Positions 34,701-41,760 of a stretch of 64,000 nt of DNA are shown piece by piece. The position numbers were made by a program, and so were the translations under genes. Position 1 is the stretch's first letter; each line of letters starts with the position of its first letter. This DNA comes from Leptolyngbya sp. SIO1E4 (lineage in GTDB: Bacteria > Cyanobacteriota > Cyanobacteriia > Phormidesmidales > Phormidesmidaceae), in contig JAAHFU020000004.1 in the NCBI GenBank assembly GCA_010672825.2, forward strand, positions 248,001-312,000, in the 5' to 3' direction. The notes beneath the pieces are model-generated. The model saw only the letters and a program-made list of their open reading frames with translations. It was not told the DNA's origin and did no database searches.

Positions 34701-34867
34701 TGTAATCCTAGCTGCAGTTTGAACGCTTCATAGCGGATATCGTTGAGAACAATCTCACTTGGAAGGTATCCAGCGGAAATTAAGAACTCAGCTATTTGTT
34801 GAGTTGCTGAGTATGTAGGCAGCGGCTGTAAATCCGATGCCCTGTGGATAACAGAATATTTGCTCAT
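31703..34867 (-). CDS. C39 peptidase-containing ABC exporter with cNMP-binding N terminus
   Basis: 1,054 residues. Residues about 25-170 match a cyclic-nucleotide-binding (cNMP/Crp) domain (VIARGKVRLLGF, VLETGDWFGAD). A second, degenerate-looking sensor segment spans about 185-270. The C39 peptidase at about 340-465 has Gln349/Gln350, catalytic Cys355 (SSDCGAACLAM), His428 and Asp444 (ADPA). A six-TM permease (about 490-790) and ABC ATPase follow, with Walker A GRSGSGKT (849-856), LSGGQ (953-957) and Walker B ILILDEATSSLD. It cleaves GG leaders and exports the cores, like PCAT transporters. The Crp-like domain may gate it by ligand. GAGG is 8 bp before ATG 34867. Confidence 0.95.
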   Translation of the reverse strand: MSKYSVIHRASDLQPLPTYSATQQIAEFLISAGYLPSEIVLNDIRYEAFKLQLGLQIQDENRTSDHEVHHAFPTSDLYVIARGKVRLLGFDDECDRWITLSVLETGDWFGADFRFFSNGCLPYQAVGASEGTVYRLNSSTLSNLLNHYPNLEPYLAETTRTYQRVAFYRTQSSIKHLPGRKIRELAPKVTDQLIPAQTFLASAFQDQPGIYWLRSGIIHNHQGDTPSIGAMWQGGSLSYQGWVAMTDLVVHYLPSEALDEGMGWEQLLSTTASSDQAAPGANGLASRTSELAVKPTPIQQPLGIQSGRQVDSIEHPTKPTPENPPTVIFPKPLKRKVLDRFQRFPWIEQQSSSDCGAACLAMIARYWGKRLPIKFLREKANVERAGASLKSLARGAESIGFHARPVRASFGRIAAQTDPWIAHWQGDHYVVVYQVRKDRVVVADPALDKRSISKHEFQAHWTGYALLLSPTERLREVEVKQASLGRYIKLLVPYQSLIFQILVVSLLIQVFSLITPLFTQIILDKVVVQKSTSTLNVFAIGLLMFSAWAIVMTTVRSYLLAYFSMRLDLTMISGFIRHALSLPLKFYESRRVGDIITRVQENEKIQRFLVGQMILAWLGVLTGFVYLALMLYYNLQLTLMVLALIPPIVAITLISTPFLRRISREVFKEDANQNSTLVEMMNGIAAVKSAGVEHEVRWRWENALTQFKNVAFKGQKFGVGLAAINGTVNTLGSTALLWLGAAMVIQDQLTIGQFVAFNMMIGYVLSPIVDLADLWDELQEIFISVERLNDVFETPPEEPIDQPMLVLPVIQGSVLFDKVTFRYGDDAEQNTLENLSFQVEPGQTIAVVGRSGSGKTTLVKLLEGLYHTNKGRILVDGHDIQHVSPHSLRTQLGVVPQECFLFSGTILENITLYRYDFSLEQAIEAAKLAEAHPFIQELPLGYNTKIGERGSTLSGGQRQRIAIARALLGDPRILILDEATSSLDTESERRFQRNLERISRDRTTFIIAHRLSTVRNADRILVLDSGILVEQGNHQELLEQRGLYYSLAQQQLDL

Positions 34868-35655
34868 GTTATAGCCTCTTCAAAGGCGACTTCCAGTCTC
34901 CAGTTTCGATGCCAATAGCAGTACTTCCAGTCGCAGCACTGCTAGCAAGAGCCACAGCATGGGGCGTGAGTAGTATTACTTAACGTGAAACTACCGGAAA
35001 GGCGACAAAGGACAGGGAACGAGCATCCTCAAAATGCGCCAGCATGTATTCTGACAGGCGGGGAAATAAATTATTTCACAGAATATTGCTTCGACAAAGA
35101 TTGCGTATAGAACTCCTGTATTGCGTGTAGAACTCCTGGAACAAGTCAAACCAGTATTCTTGTAGCTGTCTCAAGCAGAAAAGCTAAGCGATCGCGCAGT
35201 TCTAGGGACTTCTGATAATCCTACTGAACAGCAGAGTCAAGGGAACAACAGGCTTAGCCGTGTAAATCAGGAAACAGTCTGCTTACGCTGTTACATCTTC
35301 TACTAAAAAGATGAATTTGGTGTGTATGCTACATCACTCACTTTCGGTTTCGGGTCATAATCCGGAGTTTCGCAAACTTGCTTAATAAAATATTTGAAGT
35401 AAAGTAAACGCGCCTGTCTTTTTGATGTAAAGACTGAGGTGATCAGGCGAATGGTTTTGCTCCTCTTGAAGTGCAGAATTGGGCATTGCTGATGTTTGGA
35501 ATGCAGTCAATCGGGAGAAAAATATCTCGAACGCATTGATATAACCGGTCTTTCAAGGGTGTGAGTTTCTTGATCATAGTGGTAGGCCTCTTTCATGATC
35601 AGGATCCTTCCCAACGCCCAAATTTGCATGTCGTGACTCAACCCGGTTCTTGGCC
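34868..35655. other. Intergenic region upstream of the exporter
   Basis: 788 bp without a supported gene. Contains a 20-bp tandem duplication (35100-35119 and 35120-35139, one mismatch plus the last base), ATTGCGTATAGAACTCCTG. No TGCCA-N3-TGGCA site seen. Confidence 0.4.
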
Positions 35656-36204
35656 CTATAGCCCAAAGCTGGTCTGATAGAAGAGAACACGCTTGAGTTG
35701 CTGATAGTTCTGTGAAATGAATAAATCCTCAGCCACCAGCATTTGCTCAACTTTCTCTAGCACAGAACTATTGGCTTCAAACGGATAAATTCTCACAAAC
35801 CTAGGCAGTATGTGACGAAAAACAGTATGGTGTGGAAAATCAGTCTCAGGTAACTCGCAGACAAGGGCAGCTTGGGACAATACCCGAGTTGGTAAAGTCT
35901 GGCTGCTCCTAACCTCAAAAGATATGGGAATGGCGGGTGCAAGGCGGCGAATTGGCTTGAAGAGAGAATCTCGCGAAGACCTGGATCCTACTTTGAACTC
36001 ATCAAAGTGAGCAATGATTTTATGATTGTAAATAAGCCAGCCTTGAGTCTGATAAAGTCTCTTGGGTATTGCGATATGAGCTGAAAGGACATGCCTTTTG
36101 ATGGCTTTAGTCGTCGTAAGAATTGCAATTTGAAAACGATTCAGATCGGCGATCGCAATTTCATTAAACAGAGGTCCAGAAGTCTGAAGAACAGAATGAG
36201 TCAT
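35656..36204 (-). CDS. Unassigned protein, possible chorismate-lyase-like fold
   Basis: 182 residues from ATG 36204 (MTHSVLQTSG), chosen for AGGTG upstream; the frame is open to 36222. The start IADLNRFQIAILTTTKAIKRHV resembles the N-terminal LNRFQRxLLTTDGTVTxLLE segment of DUF98/chorismate pyruvate-lyase-like proteins, but the Asp-Gly and later lyase motifs are not evident. No TM or signal. It follows the HDO-cupin gene by about 50 bp, so it is probably a partner of that enzyme. Function not assigned. Confidence 0.55.
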   Translation of the reverse strand: MTHSVLQTSGPLFNEIAIADLNRFQIAILTTTKAIKRHVLSAHIAIPKRLYQTQGWLIYNHKIIAHFDEFKVGSRSSRDSLFKPIRRLAPAIPISFEVRSSQTLPTRVLSQAALVCELPETDFPHHTVFRHILPRFVRIYPFEANSSVLEKVEQMLVAEDLFISQNYQQLKRVLFYQTSFGL

Positions 36205-36254
36205 GACAACACCTGATGACACCTGACGGTTTTACTTGAATAGATTGGCGGTTT

Positions 36255-37571
36255 TCACTTTGATAAATGGAAGTAGTCAGCATCTCGATTGGCATGCATA
36301 CGAGCCGTTTTCAGATAATTGCCCATAAAGGCTTTGCTCGTCAGACCAAAATCTGTGATAGCCAGAATGACTAATGTCGTATCCCCAGTATTTTTGACTT
36401 GATGAACTGCCCAACGAGGGACAAAGACGATATCATCGACCTCAATATCATGGGGTTTTCGGTCAATCCACACTGTTCCTTGCCCTTCTTTAATCAGAAA
36501 AATCGCTTCATGGGCATGTCGATGACGCTCATTAGTTTTACCCGGTGCAATGCGCACCAATCGAGAGTCAAGAACTTCTGTCGGGAAAACAAACCTTTCA
36601 ACGCTAAAATCAATAGCCTGCTTACCCCAGGTGCCTTTGTTGCGATAGAGAAAGTCTCCAGATTGTTTGGCCGAATACTGTAAACTCTGCTCGGGATTGG
36701 CTAAAGACTTTTGTCCTTGAATGCGCTCAAGCTTGAGCTGGATTCGCTTAACTTGAAGTTGCTGATAAAGATGCTCAAAAAACTGCTCGCGTAAGTCTAA
36801 GGCAAGGGTCAGTGCCCGACAGCAGGACTCAAACCAACCAGGTTCGCTGGCGTAAGACACCATAATCTTTTCTAGGGTCACCGCGTGCTCATCATCACAG
36901 GCCGTGTGCAGATGAAAGAAGGTGAGATGTTCATCGGCAACCCCGGCGAGCTGCAGCCCTTTGATGAAAATTTCATACATGCGAGGCACAATGCCCTCTG
37001 TCCCTAATGACAAAAAAGCTGAACTTGCATGGGCTGGTGATTGCAAACAAAAAGACAAGATCTCTTTAACAAATATCTGAGTGGCGGGAATGGGAACCAA
37101 GTCCTCTACGACGATCCCTAATCCCTGAGTCAAAAAACAACGAAAAAGCTCGGCATGTCGTTGACTGAGGTCAGTTTCACCACTTTCTTCCCAAAGGTTT
37201 TCTACCAGCTGTGCCCGATGCATATCGTTATCGCTATTCGCCATAAAGCCTGCTAAATAGCGTGTAAAATTGCGGCTGTAAAATGAGTACTGACCAAAAA
37301 TAAACTGTAGATCTTTAAAGCCTAATCCTCCTGCTTTACATGCTCTAAAGAGGGAGTTCTGCCAAAATGAATGATTTGCCTGTAATTCTCTTAGCTGTGC
37401 GAGCTTGAGTTCTAGCTCTCCGCTGAGAAGGGGGGATTGATAGGCTTGAATGTCACTGTGGGGAAGGGGGGAAAGTGTACGCAGAGGGGGTGAATTTTCA
37501 GCTGTCGGATGCTTTTTGACACCCGCCTCTGAATCTGTGTTCACCCAATTCTCTTGCGTAGAATGCGTCAT
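36255..37571 (-). CDS. Haem-oxygenase-like diiron enzyme fused to a cupin
   Basis: 438 residues. GAGGAGGT lies about 6 bp before ATG 37571. Residues about 55-270 form a haem-oxygenase-like (HDO, TenA/PqqC-like) domain with candidate metal ligands Glu124/Glu128 (VENLWEESG), His139, Glu192, His222, Asp226 and His229 (HTACDDEHA). Residues about 320-420 form a cupin with His352, His354, Glu355 (RHAHEAIFLI) and His390. HDO enzymes oxidise amines, amino acids or acids with O2. Fusion to a cupin is uncommon. Position at the upstream end of the precursor/exporter cluster suggests tailoring of a peptide or production of a small regulator, but this is inference. Confidence 0.85.
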   Translation of the reverse strand: MTHSTQENWVNTDSEAGVKKHPTAENSPPLRTLSPLPHSDIQAYQSPLLSGELELKLAQLRELQANHSFWQNSLFRACKAGGLGFKDLQFIFGQYSFYSRNFTRYLAGFMANSDNDMHRAQLVENLWEESGETDLSQRHAELFRCFLTQGLGIVVEDLVPIPATQIFVKEILSFCLQSPAHASSAFLSLGTEGIVPRMYEIFIKGLQLAGVADEHLTFFHLHTACDDEHAVTLEKIMVSYASEPGWFESCCRALTLALDLREQFFEHLYQQLQVKRIQLKLERIQGQKSLANPEQSLQYSAKQSGDFLYRNKGTWGKQAIDFSVERFVFPTEVLDSRLVRIAPGKTNERHRHAHEAIFLIKEGQGTVWIDRKPHDIEVDDIVFVPRWAVHQVKNTGDTTLVILAITDFGLTSKAFMGNYLKTARMHANRDADYFHLSK

Positions 37572-38061
37572 GGTGTTACCTCCTCTAAAGATGACTTCAG
37601 CTCAACAAGACTCAATGCTTACGGCGTCAAGATGGGATGATGGCTGAAGCAGTCTGTTGAGCTATATGCGTTAAAGACCTCTCAAAAAGGCGGCAATAAA
37701 ATTCTGCAAACGATTACATCTGCTTACAAAAGTTTATAATCCCGATGTTTGCTGAAATCCTGGGAAAACGTCATTTAAGGGGGGTTATCCCCTTATTGCT
37801 CTCTTCGCTGTCCCAATCATGCGATTTTTAGGGCGATATGGCCTGCTAGCCTTCCTCACTACCGAAATCGTGGCTGTGTGCTGGCAATCAACCTGCGAGA
37901 GTAAGCCTTAAAGCCCTTGTTTGTAATACGCTTGAACTATTAAGCGTCGCTCTCGTTGCGCTTCCCGATGAAATTTACCTGAGCGGATCCTTGAGTCATC
38001 GGGGAGTCTATGCGCGGGAGTTTATGCGATTGAGGGCTTGTAGTTTAGTAAGAGGTGAGTG
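37572..38061. other. Intergenic region between divergent genes
   Basis: 490 bp; promoters of the HDO-cupin and HEAT genes expected. Nothing else recognised. Confidence 0.4.
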
Positions 38062-39036
38062 ATGGCGCGATCGCGAAAACTTGAAGAAGCCCTTGCCAGT
38101 CTTAAAGCTATCCGCCATGACTTAACCTCGGAAGCGGCTGTTGCCACACTGCAGCAAGTGCTGAAGAGTAAGGCCTCGATCGCGGTTGCTCAAGCCGCTA
38201 AGTTGGTTGGTGAAAGTGAGCTATATGCCCTGAAGCCTGACTTGGTGCAGGCGTTTGAGCGATTTATGGAAAAGCCAGCTGACACCGACCCTGGCTGTAG
38301 GGCGAAGGAACGGATTGCAGAGACGCTTTATCGACTGGAGTATAGCGATGAAACCCTGTTTCTCCAAGGCATTCATCACATACAGCTAGAGCGCACCTGG
38401 GGCACGAGTGTTGATACCGCAGCGGGTCTGCGGGGGGTCTGTGCTCTGGGGTTGGTGCGCATGAATTACCCCAATGTAATGGACGAATTAGCCGATCTGC
38501 TGGCAGATGCCGACCCATCCGCGCGGGCAAATGCAGCTAAAGCGATCGCCTATACCGGCAATCGAGAGAACCTGCCCTTGCTTCGCTTCAAAGCTCGGAT
38601 CGGTGATACGAATCCTCAGGTGTTCTCAGAATGTTTGATTGGGTTGTTGACGTTAGACCCAGAGGCCTCACGCGCGTTTGTCACGCAATGCCTTGAGACT
38701 GCCCCAGAAGCCTTTTGCGAAACGACCATCTTGGCCTTGGGGGAATCTCGCCTGGAGGTTGCATTTCCACTGTTGCAGACTTGTTGGGGGCACTCCTCCG
38801 CTCCCAACATTCGCCGCATGGGATTAATGGCGATCGCGATGTTGAGGCATGACGAGGCGATCGAATTTCTTATGTCTCTGATTGCAAAAGGCAGATTGTT
38901 GGATGCCCAAGATGCCCTGCTGGCCTTGAAACTGTATCAGCAAGAGCCAGTTTTATGGGAGCGCGTATGCCAGACGGTTCAGCAGCGAGGAGAGGATGCA
39001 CTACAGGCGCAAATGAACCGCTTAATGACCGACTGA
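38062..39036 (+). CDS. HEAT-repeat protein
   Basis: 324 residues from ATG 38062 (GTG 38059 also possible). Consecutive helical pairs of HEAT/armadillo type, for example VMDELADLLADADPSARANAAKAIAYTGNRENLPLLRFKARIGDTNPQVFSECLIGLLTL and LEVAFPLLQTCWGHSSAPNIRRMGLMAIAML. No signal or TM; cytosolic scaffold. Divergent from the peptide cluster. No specific function can be given. Confidence 0.75.
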   Translation: MARSRKLEEALASLKAIRHDLTSEAAVATLQQVLKSKASIAVAQAAKLVGESELYALKPDLVQAFERFMEKPADTDPGCRAKERIAETLYRLEYSDETLFLQGIHHIQLERTWGTSVDTAAGLRGVCALGLVRMNYPNVMDELADLLADADPSARANAAKAIAYTGNRENLPLLRFKARIGDTNPQVFSECLIGLLTLDPEASRAFVTQCLETAPEAFCETTILALGESRLEVAFPLLQTCWGHSSAPNIRRMGLMAIAMLRHDEAIEFLMSLIAKGRLLDAQDALLALKLYQQEPVLWERVCQTVQQRGEDALQAQMNRLMTD

Positions 39037-39383
39037 AATTGCAAACCTGAAATTCAGGGTGAGAAGACCTGAATTTAAATGAACTTTTCCACGTTGTAGC
39101 TGCTCAGCCCTTAAGCGATGATTCAAACATCCTGTAGACTCGCGTGTGCTCCTTGAGCACTGGTTGGGTTGGAGTTTCCGTTAGAGAGGCTTCAGCCCAG
39201 CTTTTTTACTTTAAAGAGCAATACAGGGTCTAGGGGCTAGGGTTTGGGGTCTAGGGTGGGCATTATCCACATGCAAACCGCTATAACTCGACTGCCTTCT
39301 GATCAAGCGTTTCATTCATCCTGCTGCCCTCATCACTTCTGCCTTGTATGTTGAGTACTTGGAAGTATGAGCAGCGCCCCTGC
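39037..39383. other. Convergent intergenic region with family A fragment
   Basis: Contains family A copy 3 (39223-39285). No gene seen. Confidence 0.4.
39223..39285 (+). repeat. Dispersed element family A, copy 3 (left end missing)
   Basis: GGGTCTAGGGGCTAGGG and TTTGGGGTCTAGGG core, with CATGCAAACCGCTATA right end. The usual GTTCAGTTGAGTCCAG left part is absent. Confidence 0.7.
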
Positions 39384-41492
39384 TTACTCTGCCTGCCCAT
39401 CGAGAAATGCCTTGTAGGCGCTAAGTTTACCCCGGTTGAAGGTTCTCTCATTTTTGGCCGTGACCCCAATACGCTGATTTTCTTGATTGACCTCTTCTCG
39501 ATAGTCTTCCAGAAAAGATACGGCGGCATCTCTGTGGATACCTTTGGAGTTGAGGATGCTTTGGTTGATCAAGATGGCCCGTTCTGGATGGGCTTGGTTC
39601 CATTGTTTTGTGAGGGCCCAAATCTTCTCAGCTCGCTTATAGGGGCTGGCCTGATGGCCAGACTCTTCACTCTGGCTTGGGCGAGTTTCCTGACGGCGAG
39701 CAGCAGCAGGGGAGGCGTCTTTTTCCGATTTCTTAGGCGGCTTAGCTTCGTCTGGAGACAGCTCAGGCATATTTAAGGCTTTACGGATTGAGTTGAGACT
39801 CTCTAAGGTTTCTTGCCATTGGGTGCGATAGGCTTCTGCCTTGGCGTGCAGTTTTTTCTTTTCATCGGTGGACTCTTGAAGCTGTTGCTTGAGGGCTGAA
39901 ATTTGGGCTTTGTAGCGGGCAGTATCACCAGACGCTTCAACTACGGTCGGTGGCGCTGCCGCATCGTTGGACGGCAGGCTAGAGGCTTTTACCTGAGTCT
40001 CTAGCATCCGAATCCGCTCATGCTGCTCGGCGATCACGCGAGCTTGGGTTTCGACCGTTTGAGACTGCTGCCCGGCAATGCGCTGGAGGGTGTCTACCAA
40101 TTGTTGGTTAATCATGTCGTCGTCCTTATCGGAAAAAGAAGTCTTGGCTGTCGGCTCGACGTCTGCCTCATCTGCCTCGTCTGCCTCGTCTGATTGATCG
40201 ATTTCAGCTGTTTCGGCTGTTTGGAGCGGGGCGATCGCCGAGGTATCCCTATCCACGTCGGGCGATTTCAGCGCGGCTGCTTTTACTGGGGAAGGTTGCG
40301 CCTGTGTAGCGTGAGCCTTCTCCTCAAAGTTTTGCTGTAATGCAGGTAGGAGACCACTGCTGGGAACCTTGACGCCCCTAGCCCGAATAGATTTTTTACC
40401 TCTCACCAGGTAGTAGTGGAAGTAATGATCCGTAGCCCTAGAGTTGGGGGCGATTTCTCCTTCTAGAACGTGGCCCAGATAATATTGCAAGAAGCGATGC
40501 TCGCGTTTATGTTCAGGGCAGAAATAATGGATGGCGATCGCCCCATAGAGCCCTCGTAATCTGTGAATGGAGACGGTTTTGAACCCTTCTAAGACGGGAA
40601 CGATCTGGGTATCTCCGAGAAGACGGTGCACCCCTCGATTCACCCAGGCGTTGATCCGTCTAACGTTTGGATGCTCAGAAGGTTTACCCTCAATCTCAAT
40701 CATTTCTGGCTTTTCTCGGAGGCGGTTGAGGGCAGCCAGCACATCTACTGCAGGCAATAGCGTCAAAATATCAAACTCTATGGCGTCTGCTTTCTTCTGT
40801 TGGCCCGAAAAGGTCAGTAGATAGGGGTGATCCTGAAGCTTAAATTGCCCGAGAGAAACCACTTCGGTGTGTCGGCGTCCGGTTGCAGCCGCAATCCCCA
40901 CAATTAATTCCAGCGTGTCATTGGACTGGAGCAGTTCCTGCACCTTCTCCATGTAGCGATCCAGGTTAACGGGCTTCATGTTGTCCTGCCGGGTGTTGTT
41001 ATGTTTGGTCGTGATCCCTCTTAATTTGATTTGGGTCTGATAGTCATAGACTAAGAAATCTAGGGCATGATGCCTGCGTTCTACACCTGTGCCGCTGCCG
41101 TCTTGCTTGTTCCACTGTCGCTCATAGGAGTTTTGATAATTCAGCGGTATCTCTTTAGCCGCGATCGCATCTCGAATGACCTTAGTGTATTTCGGCAGGT
41201 AGTAGCTATTAATGCTGGAAGCAGGGTAGGCCTCTTCTAGAAGTGTGATTTCGGCTTTGCAGAGGCGCTCAATGGCATCACGGGTATCAGTTCCGCTCTG
41301 AGCCATCTCAACCAATTTGTCTTTAAACATCAGCGTCAGCAGCGATCGCTCTTTGCTGGTAAGCTTGGCACGGCTGTTTTTTTGAAGACGAAGGCGGAGA
41401 GTTTCTATGATTTCAGAGCGACTGAGATCGTAGGTTTGTGCCAGAGATTGAGCTTTCCGAGGGGGCATAGGAGCCTCTTTCTTTACCCACAT
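39384..41492 (-). CDS. Telomere resolvase (protelomerase) family protein
   Basis: 702 residues from ATG 41492 (MPPRKAQS at 41468, behind GAGG, is an alternative start). The central domain is tyrosine-recombinase-like in the protelomerase style: TGRRHTEVV (Arg206, Arg207, Glu210), the FSGQQKK motif (228-234, Lys candidate) found in TelA/TelK/ResT as FSGQxK, SIHRLRG (His310, Arg313), LGH (339-341) and the nucleophile region HYFHYYL (Tyr357 most likely). An acidic linker, a coiled coil (about 455-565) and a C-terminal helical module (KIWALTKQWNQAHPERAILINQSIL) follow. Such enzymes cut replicated palindromic telomeres and seal hairpin ends of linear replicons. The family call is from motifs. Confidence 0.82.
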   Translation of the reverse strand: MWVKKEAPMPPRKAQSLAQTYDLSRSEIIETLRLRLQKNSRAKLTSKERSLLTLMFKDKLVEMAQSGTDTRDAIERLCKAEITLLEEAYPASSINSYYLPKYTKVIRDAIAAKEIPLNYQNSYERQWNKQDGSGTGVERRHHALDFLVYDYQTQIKLRGITTKHNNTRQDNMKPVNLDRYMEKVQELLQSNDTLELIVGIAAATGRRHTEVVSLGQFKLQDHPYLLTFSGQQKKADAIEFDILTLLPAVDVLAALNRLREKPEMIEIEGKPSEHPNVRRINAWVNRGVHRLLGDTQIVPVLEGFKTVSIHRLRGLYGAIAIHYFCPEHKREHRFLQYYLGHVLEGEIAPNSRATDHYFHYYLVRGKKSIRARGVKVPSSGLLPALQQNFEEKAHATQAQPSPVKAAALKSPDVDRDTSAIAPLQTAETAEIDQSDEADEADEADVEPTAKTSFSDKDDDMINQQLVDTLQRIAGQQSQTVETQARVIAEQHERIRMLETQVKASSLPSNDAAAPPTVVEASGDTARYKAQISALKQQLQESTDEKKKLHAKAEAYRTQWQETLESLNSIRKALNMPELSPDEAKPPKKSEKDASPAAARRQETRPSQSEESGHQASPYKRAEKIWALTKQWNQAHPERAILINQSILNSKGIHRDAAVSFLEDYREEVNQENQRIGVTAKNERTFNRGKLSAYKAFLDGQAE

Positions 41493-41560
41493 TTGTTGTA
41501 TTAAAACATAACGAATCTGACATCATGATTTTTTAGACGAATTTACCTGTCTCTATGGGA

Positions 41561-41587
41561 ATGCAAACGGATACTCACCGTTTGCAT
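41561..41587. promoter_or_regulatory. Inverted repeat upstream of the telomere resolvase gene
   Basis: Arms ATGCAAACGG (41561-41570) and CCGTTTGCAT (41578-41587), 7-nt centre. Lies 69-95 bp upstream of ATG 41492. Fits an operator. The arms are short and the centre is not palindromic, so it is a poor candidate for a replicated telomere. Confidence 0.55.
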
Positions 41588-41760
41588 GAACTGATATATC
41601 GAAGTGTAATGATATTCACGTTTGTACTCAGACCGTAATAGAGCATAAAGGTTGAAAAAGGTTTAGGGGAGGGATGATTTCCTATCCAGATAACGAAACG
41701 CCTCTCTTATGAAGCCTTTCAGTCATGCTTCTGCCTTCTTCTGCGTTGATGTTGCTTGAC

